A stretch of 64,000 nucleotides of DNA from Branchinecta lynchi (lineage: Eukaryota; Arthropoda; Branchiopoda; Anostraca; Branchinectidae), in contig JAKZAP010000004.1 in NCBI GenBank assembly GCA_023053575.1, positions 4,383,572 through 4,447,571 on the forward strand. Reading direction: 5' to 3'. The position numbers and the translations under genes are program-made. Under the pieces are notes generated by a model. The model did no database searches. It saw only the letters and a program-made list of their open reading frames with translations, and was not told where the DNA came from. Each line of letters begins with the position of its first letter. Position 1 is the stretch's first letter. Positions 33,564-43,254 of this stretch are shown piece after piece.

Positions 33564-35515
33564 TTTTTATGGCACTTGCCCTTCGGCCAAGTGCCATATA
33601 GCGATCGCAATTTCTGTCCGTCCGTCGGTCTGTCGGTCTGTCGGTCTGTCGGTCTGTCGGTCTGTCGGTCTGTCGGTCTGTCCAGGTTTTGCTAGTTCGG
33701 GCACTTCCACATAAGCTAGGATGATAAAACTTGGCAGGCATATCAGGGACCCCAAATGATTAAGTTGGAAATAGTCACTTCCCCGATCCGAGCACCGTGG
33801 GGGGAGTGGAGGGAGGGGGAATCCGGAATCTTGAGGTATTTTTAACTTTTGAACGGGTGATCGGATCTCGATGAAACTTGATATTTGGAACGACCTCATG
33901 CCTCAGACGACCCACTTAAAATCCGGACCGGATCCGGTTACTTTTGGGGGAAGCTGGAGGGGGCAACCGGAAATCTTGGGAAACGCTATGAGTGGAGGGA
34001 TCGAGATGAAACTTGGTGGGAAGACACCTAGCAAACACTAGATACATCGTTGACATAACCGAGCCGATTCGGGCACTGTGGGGGGGAGTGGAGGGAGGGG
34101 GAATCCGGAATCTCGAGGTATTTATAACTTTTGAACGGGTGATCGGATCTCGATGGAACTTGATATTTGGAAAGACCTCATGCCTCAGACGACCTACTTA
34201 AAATCCGGACCGGATCCGGTGACTTTTGGGGGGAGCTGGAGGGGGCAACCGGAAATCTTTGGAAACGCTATGAGTGGAGGGATCGAGATGAAACTTGGTG
34301 GGAAGACACCTAGCAAACACTAGATACATCATTGACATAACCGAGCCGATTCGGGTACTGTGGGGGGAGTAGAGGGAGGGGGAATCCGGAATCTTGAGGT
34401 ATTTATAACTTTTGAACGGGTGATCGGATCTCGATGGAACTTGATATTTGGAAAGACCTCATGCCTCAGACGACCTACTTAAAATCCGGACCGGATCTGG
34501 TGACTTTTGGGGGGAGCTGGAGGGGGCAACCGGAAATCTTGGGAAACGCTATGAGTGGAGGGATCGAGATGAAACTTGGTGGGAAGACACCTAGCAAACA
34601 CTAGATACATCATTGACATAACCGAGCCGATTCGGGTACTGTGGGGGGAGTAGAGGGAGGGGGAATCCGGAATCTTGAGGTATTTATAACTTTTGAACGG
34701 GGGATCGGATCTCGATGGAACTTGATATTTGGAAAGACCTCATCCCTCAGACGACCCACTTAAAATCTGGACTGGATCCGGTGACTTTTGGGGGGAGCTG
34801 GAGGGGGCAACCGGAAATCTTGGGAAACGCTATGAGTGGAGGGATCGAGATGAAACTTGGTGGGAAGACACCTAGCAAACACTAGATACATCATTGACAT
34901 AACCGAGCCGATTCGGGTACTGTGGGGGGAGTAGAGGGAGGGGGAATCCGGAATCTTGAGGTATTTATAACTTTTGAACGGGTGATCGGATCTCGATGGA
35001 ACTTGATATTTGGAAAGACCTCATCCCTTAGACGACCCACTTAAAATCTGGACCGGATCCGGTGACTTTTGGGGGGAGCTGGAGGGGGCAACCGGAAATC
35101 TTTGGAAACGCTATGAGTGGAGGGATCGAGATGAAACTTGGTGGGAAGACACCTAGCAAACACTAGATACATCATTGACATAACCGAGCCGATTCGGGCA
35201 CTGTCGGGGGAGTGGAGGGAGGGGGAATCCGGAATCTTGAGGTATTTATAACTTTTGAACGGGTGACCGGATCTCGATGAAACTTGATATTTGGAAAGAC
35301 CTCATGCCTCAGACTAACCACTTAAAATCCGGACCGGATCCGGTGACTTTTGGGGGGAGCTGGAGGGGAGAACCGGAAATATTGGATAACGCTATGAGTG
35401 GAGGGATCGAGATGAAACTTGGTGGGAAGACACCTAGCAAACACTAGATATATCATTGACATAACCGAGCCGTGCCTACTCGTAACAAGTGCCATATGAG
35501 CTCGTAGCTCTTGTT
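33564..35515 (+). mobile_element. Family A HINE-like element with 281-bp satellite array (A9)
   Basis: Complete: 5' hairpin TATGGCACTTG/CAAGTGCCATA at 33568-33598, an expanded (GTCY)n (CGGTCTGTCGGTCTGTCGG, repeated) at 33617-33683, a core, a six-unit 281-bp tandem array, and the end CAAGTGCCATATGAGCTCG plus TAGCTCTTGTT at 35515. It fills most of PDZD8 intron 6. No coding sequence. Confidence 0.93.
33790..35473 (+). repeat. Strict 281-bp tandem array, six units
   Basis: The word GAATCCGGAATCT starts at 33820, 34101, 34382, 34663, 34944 and 35225: five exact steps of 281. Units differ by scattered substitutions. Each unit has two halves of ~140 bp with the same landmarks (G-run, GGAGGG, CCGGAA, GATC.CGATG.AACTTG, CCGG/CCGA). 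The last unit stops at AACCGAGCCG, where the element end begins. Confidence 0.95.
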
Positions 35516-35853
35516 GTTTTATAGAATCAGGAAATGAAAATATTCATTCATTCTTTCAAAATGCTGGTATGGATGATCTTCTTCCATGCTGATATGTATG
35601 GAAAACGCTCAAATTAGAAAATTGATCAATATACGAAAAATGCGCATGGAAAGAGCTTTCGAGTCCTGGCATTTCCGACTGGAATAAGGTTGCCAGATAA
35701 CGGGTTACGCACTTGTCGGTAGCAAGCTGAAGGGAGTGAATAAATTTTCACGAAAGTTTGGTGGAAGAGAAGGTTGTAGGAATCACGAAATACCCAGGGG
35801 ATATCATTTGTAGGCCCTCTGAAAAATATGCGATTAGTTATCTGTGTGTTTAG

Positions 35854-35986
35854 AAGCAGGAGATGCCACCTGTTGCCGAACCCGTTGATGTCATGCCGTT
35901 CCAGAATGCTGATCCGACGGTTGAACTACCCGCTACGGCTCCAGGGATAGCCGAGATCAAAAAGACTACGAACGTGGAGTCAGCAG
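35854..35986 (+). CDS. PDZD8: PDZD8 exon 7: proline-rich linker between PDZ and C2
   Basis: Residues 387-430 plus one base: an acidic, proline-rich, probably disordered stretch (MPPVAEPVDVMPF, VELPATAPGIAEIKKTTNV). No domain similarity is expected here, so the call rests on splice signals (TGTTTAG acceptor, CAG followed by GTACGT donor) and on phases matching exons 6 and 8. An alternative acceptor six bases downstream keeps the frame. In vertebrate PDZD8 this linker is roughly 200 residues; here only about 90 residues separate PDZ and C2, so this lineage has a short linker or an unrecognised exon is missing. Confidence 0.72.
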
Positions 35987-36302
35987 GTACGTGGAACGTC
36001 AGCCGAGAAGATTTTCCCTGCTAGTCCTGTAGGATCTTGTCACCAGTCTTCCACAAATTCCTGTGTTTCTAAGTTTTGCCATTGTCGACCTAACGCCGGT
36101 TATCGTTTGTGTACTCGACATGTAGGCAATCTTCACGTGTTAGCCTCTAGTTGCGTAAAAAAAATACGCTTTACCAAGCGAATCGCGTTAAGGGCTGACA
36201 GTCAATCTGAGAGCTGTAGAGTTCAAATGTGGCTAGAATGGCATGTGCAGCTGACGAAAACATGACCGTTTCTGTTTTTTATTTTTTGCTGAAAATTTTG
36301 TT

Positions 36303-36520
36303 CGGTCAGTAAGTAAGTAAGTAAGTAATTTATTTTTGACCCGCCATTTTCAGAAAGCGGAGTAAATGTAGAAAAGAAATAAAACGCGTAAACATACACA
36401 AAAAGACACTTAGTTTCAATCGTCGGCCAGGAAGCAGTGTAGAAGGTCATGCGCTGGTTGGGCTCTGTTGTCAGTGATTTTTTACAGCGAAGAAACATCC
36501 AAAAGGGTAACACTTGCATC
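36303..36520 (-). pseudogene. 3' end of a minus-strand non-LTR element, (TTAC)n tail
   Basis: Read on the minus strand, a 3'-UTR-like GGCGGGTCAAAAATAAATTAC runs into (TTAC)n ending at 36303. No reverse transcriptase motif could be read, so only the tail is supported. The rest of 35987-37160 is unrecognised intron 7. Confidence 0.45.
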
Positions 36521-37160
36521 TTGAATTTTGAACTTCTCCGTCAAAGTATGGTTATGGCATATTTTCGACAAGGGGTGCAGGTGCTTTGCATATTTAAAAT
36601 AACATCAGGTCAGTGAAGGTCTCGGGTGTCAATGACGTGTTTTAAAATTGATGACGAACAGTCGGAATTATTTGAACATTTTTCGATATTATTTTTAACC
36701 ACAGGAAAAAAATATTGCCGAAGTAAGGATATGGATTTAACTGGAAAATCCGTGGTTCTCCTGACGTCGTTTCGTTCCAGGTTGGCACAGTTGGTCCGAG
36801 AGACGAGGGTTTGATCCTTACCAGGCCAGAATATTTTGGTCCTGATTTGGTGATGAGAAAGACTGATTGACGTTAGGGGTAGGAAATAAATCCATGGGAT
36901 CAGAGAAAAAGAATAAGTCGTAGTTGAATGGCAAATGCGCATTACCTTTTTGGACTCGTTGGTCGGGAGCTTCCGGCAGTACAAGATCTCCAGGTCAAGT
37001 AAGGTTAAAAAAAAATGTAAACACAAAATGCTGTTACTCATTGCCAGGAGCCATGCTGGCCTTTGTTTTGATGGTCCCCTTTTGAGCTTGAGTGAGAGCG
37101 TACTGAAGCCAGCAGAAGTTTTGGTGAAGGCGCGCCAGTCCTCAAAGTTTGATTTTCTAG

Positions 37161-37336
37161 TATGTGAAGTGTATGTTCTTGCGGGGGTAGACTCTGGTGT
37201 CATTTATATTGTCATTATAGAGGGAGAGTTGCCGACGAGTCCGGCTAATTTTGAACTTGCCGCTGAAGCTAAACCGTTCAGGACATTTTCGAAAGATTTG
37301 TATTTGAAGAGAACTACTACCCTAGTGGCAAATCCG
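37161..37336 (+). CDS. PDZD8: PDZD8 exon 8: first half of second C2-like domain
   Basis: Completes a Val codon and encodes residues 431-489. GVIYIVIIEGELP is a C2 first strand; KDLYLKRTTTLVANP leads into the segment continued in exon 9. The acceptor GATTTTCTAG and the donor CCG followed by GTGAGT are good. Another acceptor at 37115 (AGCAG) would also keep the frame and add 15 residues, so the 5' edge is uncertain. A 197-codon antisense frame across this region is a shadow. Confidence 0.78.
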
Positions 37337-37588
37337 GTGAGTTTTCATTTCCTATATCTTGCTGTACCCATAATGTAGTCGATTATTCTCTAAAGTATTC
37401 CTTCTGGAGATTTCTCCATTGAATTCGCAACACTGTTTGATTTTGCACAGTAGGCTACTGCAGCTGTATTCTTATGGATTGACTGAACTCTGTTGCCCGT
37501 AAAAGGGTTAAAACAGAGTACGAGGTAGTCCTGCCCCTCGATAGCTTTCACCCGGGGATGCTCGAGAACCACGGAGCCTAAAAGAAGT

Positions 37589-38895
37589 CAGGAGCCCGGG
37601 GTTGGGTCGGACACGGGGTTGGTCTGGACACCCGCAAAACAAATATTAAAAATTGTCACTAAAATCGGAAAAAAATACGTAACATCTGCCTTCTAGTGAT
37701 CTAACTTCGTACCAAAGTGTCATGATACTTGCTTTTCTAGTTTTTGACAAAAAGTTGAAAAAAATGATTTTCTCGAGGTAAAAGTTTTTAGCTCATGGTC
37801 GGTTAAAAAGCTGTACGCCGAAGATTAGCGATAGTTGGAAGGCGATTAAATGAGAATAGACAGCTTATTAATTGGGGTGTGTAGCCTGCTTAGTATTTTT
37901 AAGCTAGATCAGTTAGTTTTCCTGTAGTACGCCATTTTGTTATTTCAGTCAGGGTTGGGTTGGTTCGGACAGTTTTGAAGGGGTTGATTCGGACAGTCTT
38001 TTTCTACTGATATGCCATACGAAAACGAAACTGACTTAGAAAAATACAAAAAGATGCTATCAGAATTCTTATCGTATTATTTGTTAATAGAATTAGTTTG
38101 AAAAATGAACGCGCTAAAAAGAGATGGCCACAACCGAAGAAAAACTAGTTAGTAGAATTGTCTGGAATAAAGTAAAAAATAGGATTTTTTTTTAATATAA
38201 TTAACTTTGCTTACGACATTTTCAAGAAGGTAAAAGAAACATCAATTCGTCCTTATGAAGTTAAATTTTGGAAAAGATGAAACCAAATGTGTTTCATATG
38301 TCGGAGAGTCGAAAGAAAAGGAGGTTTATTGAATGAAAGTTCGTTGAGGGGCTTGAAGATATTCTTTCTGCACAGAAGTGGGCCTAAAATCATCTTTCTG
38401 TATAATCGATTCGAGTAATCGGTCTAGCTAAAGATGGGCTCAACTTTGCTGATATAAGCTTGAAGTTACCAGCCTCTGGAATTGCTAGGCTAAGTAGAAG
38501 GACGAATGAAGGATTTTGACTTTAACGCAACCTCGGCTCTTGAAACATTTGTTTTCTTTAGTTTTGTGTTTACTTTTGAGCTGAAATATTGTCATTTCTA
38601 CTTTTTAACATATTTAAATCAAGTCGAATAAAAAAATAATACATTACAAATAATGTCCGAACCAACCCGAGGCCTGTCCGAATCAACCCCATGGGTACGG
38701 GGTTGGTTCGGACAAATTGAAAAACAGAAAACAAAATTTACTTAAAATCTGATGTAGAAAAAAATCTGAAGAAACTACCAGCTATTCTCCCAGACATTCT
38801 ACGCGTTTGAGAGCAAAAACGATGTAAATCCGCCAAGAAATGACGGCCTAGCAAGAAAAGGAAAATTAGTGTCCAGGTCAACCCCGAGCTCCCCT
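37589..38895. mobile_element. Possible 1.3-kb TIR element with GGTTGGTTCGGAC repeats
   Basis: The ends GGAGCCCGGGGTTGGGTCGGAC and GTCCAGGTCAACCCCGAGCTCC are imperfect inverted repeats. Internal copies (GGTTGGGTTGGTTCGGACAG at 37946, GTCCGAACCAACCCGAGG at 38655, GGGGTTGGTTCGGAC at 38700) repeat the terminal word. No transposase frame; target duplication not clear. Confidence 0.55.
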
Positions 38896-39100
38896 ACTCC
38901 TTCTGGCTGCACCTTGCCGTGCCGTCTTTTACTCGATCCTGGCTAGAAAACTGAGAATGTGCGAAAAAAGAAGGGGGGACGATGCTTTCCTCCTGGTGCA
39001 GTACCTCTTTTACCCGCGCCTCTTACTCCTTCTGCTTGCACCGTACCGTGACGCGCCGTGCCTTCTTTAAGTCGATCTCCGCTAGGAAGACTGAGAAGAT
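38895..39100. repeat. Two-unit tandem duplication, ~129 bp
   Basis: ACTCCTTCTGGCTGCACC...CGTGCCGTC...CGATC...GCTAG.AA.ACTGAGAA is repeated from about 39024 with substitutions. The remaining sequence to 39864 shows nothing recognised. Confidence 0.55.
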
Positions 39101-39864
39101 GAGAGAAAGGACATGTACAACTAAAATATTCGATGTCGTGAGAAAAATTTATCCGCGCACCTAAAGAACTGTTCAAGCTTACGTTTAAGGTGCAGAATTC
39201 TTGAATTATACTTACTAGTCGCGAATGTCTGTGGTAAAACCAGGTAAAACTGTCATCCCGCCAGGCTTGGTGTAGTAAAATTTAATAGGAACAGGTTCTA
39301 GTTTGTGTGTTAAAAGTTGTACGTGACCAATCACAGCGAGTGTTTCCATGACGTGACTGTTAAGGAAGAAAGAGAAACGGAGTAGGAGAGATACTTGTAA
39401 TATAATTAAAACTGAATCAGCTCTCTGAATGGAAAGTCATTCACACTAAACTGTACAGCTAATCGCACTTTGACAACAACAAGCTTTTACCTTATCTGAA
39501 ATAATTACAGCAATCCTGGTAGGCTCAAAACTAAATCGAGGAATCTACATTGGTCCAACAGACACAGCAACAGATATTATTCTGAATTTGTACAAAACCC
39601 TTCGAGGCTTATCTGAATTACCACATTTCAGGATATTCAGTGTCCCTAAAGTCATCATAGGTTTGGGATTCCTAGTCTGGCTCGATGCTCCGTGCTATTA
39701 ATCTGCGCATACGTGGCCTCACAACTTGATTTTCAAGTTTAGGAAGAGGAGGATAAGGCTTACAATACGAAGTATTTTTAATCATGTTACAACACAAGCG
39801 TGAACGGTCCTTAAAGCTCGCTTCACATGAAACTATCCAGCTGCGATGTGGAGGTAGGCCTATA

Positions 39865-40175
39865 CAGTGCCGTCTTTACCCTTAGGCCGGTTAGGCCTGG
39901 GCTGGGGGGCCAGGGGAAACGAGAGGCCTAGCAGCCGGTGTAAACTGCTGAGAAACCAGGCTACGGTTGCTATCAGTGTTGCCTTGTTCATTACCATCCA
40001 GGTGTGACCAACTACGTTGCACCGTCATTTACACCGAAATATGTTCAGATTCGACCAATGTGACTCGACCCAGAATCCTGTGTGCTAATTTGCTGGCGCT
40101 TTTCAATTTGATTCATAGAAAGGGACCAAAACCCATGGTTGACCTAGGGTCCACCAACAGTAAAAGACGGCACTG
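39865..40175. mobile_element. hAT-like MITE in PDZD8 intron 8
   Basis: 311 bp. Ends CAGTGCCGTCTTTAC and GTAAAAGACGGCACTG, flanked by GGCCTATA (39857-39864) and GGCCTACA (40176-40183): an 8-bp duplication with one change. It ends 169 bp before exon 9. The open frame inside has no recognised product. Confidence 0.9.
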
Positions 40176-40344
40176 GGCCTACAGTAAAATTTGCTCAGAG
40201 CGCATCCACAGCAGACATGAAGAGTATGTAACTAGGAGTTAATGCCGTATCTGTAAAGCTGTTCTTGTCCTGTCAGAAGATGGAAGTTCCATTTTTCTTG
40301 GTCCAACACACAGTTAGAAAACTATACTGGACTTTCTTTTTCAG

Positions 40345-40568
40345 AATCCATCCTTCAACGAGACAGTCAGGCTGGAGATTCGTCCTGGAGATCTGTATTT
40401 CAACTTCGCCCTTTGGACCTTGAACAAAAAAGACCCTGGAAATGACAAGCTTCTTGGACACATTTCAGTTCCGCTTGCAGAAATAACGTCTGAATGCGAA
40501 GGGACCGGTCTGAGTCACTATGTCACGACTTTCCAAGTCTGCCCTCCAGACGTTGAGGGAAAAGAAGC
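40345..40568 (+). CDS. PDZD8: PDZD8 exon 9: second half of C2-like domain
   Basis: Residues 490-563 plus two bases. NPSFNETVRLEI, YFNFALW and KLLGHISVPLAEI are the middle and later strands of a C2 fold, matching the family's YLNIALWCRDP...GLICLGHVSLKLEDV. The usual Ca2+-binding aspartates are not obvious, in line with a Ca2+-independent C2-like domain. The acceptor is CTTTTTCAG and the donor is AGC followed by GTGAGT; phase 0 in, phase 2 out. A 311-bp hAT-like MITE ends 169 bp upstream and a family-A element starts 225 bp downstream. Confidence 0.9.
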
Positions 40569-41069
40569 GTGAGTAAATTTACGTAATATATAAATATAGT
40601 AGATTGTAACTTATTAGCCCCAAAAGTTACGAAATCATCAACAGTTGTTACTTGGTTTTTCGTCATTACACACAAAATTGATATATGCTTATAGGCTACA
40701 ATCATAATTTGAGTTGGTCTTCTAGTTATGTGAACTAGGTTCCCCACTGGCAATCGTGCTGTTGTAAGCCATCATACCGTGTCGTAGACACCATTTTTAT
40801 GGCACTTGAGCATACTCAAGTGCCATATAGCGATGGTAATTTCTGTCGGTCTGTCTGTCTGTCGTTCTGTCGTTCTGTCGGTCTGTCCAGGTTTTGCTAG
40901 TTTGGGCACTTCCACACAAGCTAGGACGATGAAACTTCACAGGCATATCAGGGACCCGACCAGATCAACTTACAAATAATCATTTCCCCAATCCAACTTT
41001 CCCCGGATCCGGGAGTCCGGAAACTATAAAGTAAAAAGGGAGCAAAAAGTAAAATGGGAGCAAAACAAA

Positions 41070-41142
41070 ACGCTGGCCGACGGCGGGATCGAACCAGGAA
41101 CCTTTGGGTTAACAGTCCAGTGTTCTACCACTGAGCTATGCG
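41070..41142 (-). repeat. tRNA-like module inside family A element A10
   Basis: The best preserved of the four. Minus strand: A box TAGCTCAGTGGTAGAAC, an anticodon-arm region CTGGACTGTTAACCC (Asn GTT-like) and B box GGTTCGATCCC. T-stem and acceptor stem do not pair well, and it is embedded antisense in the element, so it is not a functional tRNA gene call. Confidence 0.7.
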
Positions 41143-42582
41143 ACTATGTGTCTGAAAGTGAATGCGAGAATAATTGTGGTTTAAAGATGGTCAGTCCAAG
41201 TCAAACATATCTAGTGAAACGTTTGGCAGGAATATCAGCGAACCGACCAGATTAACTTGGATATAATCATATTCCGGATCCGAAACTTGACATATGTCAA
41301 GAACAATTGCCGATAACTGGGGGGGGGGGGGCTGGAGGGGGGCACCCAGAACCTCGTGAAACGCTTCCACATAAGCTAGAACGATGAGAGATTAACTTGG
41401 AAATAATCACTTCCCCGATCCGGCCATCTTGGGGGCAGTGGAGGGATGGGAAATCCGGAAAGTAGTAGCATGCCTAACTTTTGAACGGGTAATCAGATAT
41501 GCCTGAAACTTGACATATGTCAAGAACAAGTGCTTCAGAAGCTCAATTTCAAATCCGGACCAGATCCGATAACTGGGGGGGGGGGGGCTGGAGGGGACAC
41601 CGGAAATCTCATGAAACGCTTCCACATAAGCTAGGACAATGAAATTTGGCAGGCATATAAGGGAACCGACCAGAAGAACTTGGAAATAATCACTTTCCCC
41701 ATCCGGCCATCTTGGGGGCAGTGGAGGGATGGGAAATCCGGAAAATAGTAGCATGCCTAACTTTTGAACGGGTAATCAGATATGCCTGAAACTTGACCTA
41801 TGTCAAGAACAAGTGCTTCAGATGCACAGTTTCAAATCCGGACCAGATCCGATCACTGGGGGGGGGGGGGAGCTGGAGGGGCAACCGGAAATCTGGTGAA
41901 ACGCTTCCAAATAAGCTAGCACAATACAACTTGACAGGCATGTGAGGAAACCAACCAGATTAACATGGAAATAATCGCTTCCCCGATCCTGCTATCGCGG
42001 GGGGTGGTGGAGGGAAGGGGAATCCGGAAACTAGAAACATGCATAACTCTGGAATGGATAATCGGACATGCATAAAACTTGACAATTGTGAAGAACAAGT
42101 GTCTCAGATATTCAGTTTCAAATCTGGACCAAATCCGAAGAGAGGGGGATTAGAGGGGGGAACCGGAAATGTCGTGAAATGCTTAGGGTCGATGGATCGG
42201 GATGTCACAGTAGAGGGGTTGGAAGGGGTTTTCCCGGATTTCCGATGATCACGAGTTAGGGTACTTCCACATGTACTTGGACCATGAAACTTGGCAGATA
42301 TATTAGGTACTCTTCCAGGTCAACTTGAATATACTTCTTTTCCCGATCCGACGATCATGGGGGAGATTCTATTGACATGCATAACTTTGGAACAGGGGAT
42401 CAGACGTGCATGAAACTTGTCAAGTGTCAAGAACAAGTGACTCAGATGATCAATTTCAAGTCTGGAACGGATCTGATAACATCGGGAGGAGCTGGAGGCG
42501 GGGGGGGGGGAATCTCTTGAAACGCTTAGAGTCGAGAGATCCGGATGGGACTTGGAGGGAAGAACAAGCATAAGCCATAGAT

Positions 42583-42648
42583 ACATTGTAGAGGCTTAAC
42601 GGCCTGCCATTCAATTTGTAAATATATTATTATTATTATTAGTGACAA
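42583..42648. mobile_element. Short (ATT)n-tailed retrotransposon stub in A10
   Basis: AGGCTTAACGGCCTGCCATT, then AATATATTATTATTATTATTA, interrupts the family A word that reads CGTAGAGACAATACTGACAAAACAGGAC elsewhere (47488). It looks like an extreme 5'-truncated non-LTR insertion consisting of 3' UTR plus tail. Confidence 0.55.
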
Positions 42649-43254
42649 AACAGGACCGATCGTGTCACAGTGGGGGGAGTTGGAGGGGGTTTTCCCTAAT
42701 TCCGATGATCACGAGTTAGGGTACTTCCAGATGTGCTATGACCGTGAAACTTTGCAGGCATGTTAGGGACTCTATTAGATTGGCTTGAAAATATAGTCCC
42801 TCCCCCGATCCGATCATCGTTGGAGGAAGATACAGTTGTCAATGAGTGGTATAACCATTTCAGATCTACTAGATCAAGCCCATTTTCTGATGAAATGAAT
42901 ATCTGGAGAGAGATCCAGCCTTGAAAACTGCAAACCGTATCTGACAAACATGCTAACTGTTCTTACAAGTGCCATATGAGCTTTCAGCTCTTGTTTTTTT
43001 TAGTTTTCAACTAATAAGAGCTTGGCGGGTCTGGACAAGCACGGTTACGACGGCCTTACGGTAGCCTGTGTTTAGTTTGGGTCCAGTAACATGTAACTAA
43101 AAACTTAAAAAGCAATATCTTCAAAGGCTGATCTGCTAACACTACCATATGTATCTGTACGTTGATAAAAGAAAAAAGATCTAGATATAACCAACAATTT
43201 TAAATTTATACTTATAAAAATAATTACAGGACGAGTCTTTCTACAAGTAACCAT

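Larger units (their letters stand above)
40794..42995 (+). mobile_element. Family A HINE-like element (A10)
   Basis: Complete. The 5' hairpin has a 13-bp stem TATGGCACTTGAG/CTCAAGTGCCATA with a CATA loop; then (GTCY)n, the tRNA-like module (41070-41142), four or more monomer pairs with poly-G tracts, and the end GCCATATGAGCTTTCAGCTC plus TTGTT. A short (ATT)n-tailed insert lies at about 42583-42648. Confidence 0.92.

Noticed and set aside
33790..35473. CRISPR array
   Set aside because: The repeats are 281 bp, without short repeat/spacer alternation, in animal intron DNA with no cas genes.
37116..37160. Longer version of exon 8 starting after AGCAG at 37115
   Set aside because: The frame permits it, but TTTGATTTTCTAG at 37160 is the stronger acceptor; left as an alternative.
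36610..37203. 197-codon minus-strand open frame
   Set aside because: It overlaps PDZD8 exon 8 on the opposite strand and has no domain or family similarity; it is a shadow frame.
41070..41142. Functional tRNA-Asn gene
   Set aside because: A and B boxes are good but the acceptor and T stems do not pair, and the module is a repeated internal part of a mobile element.
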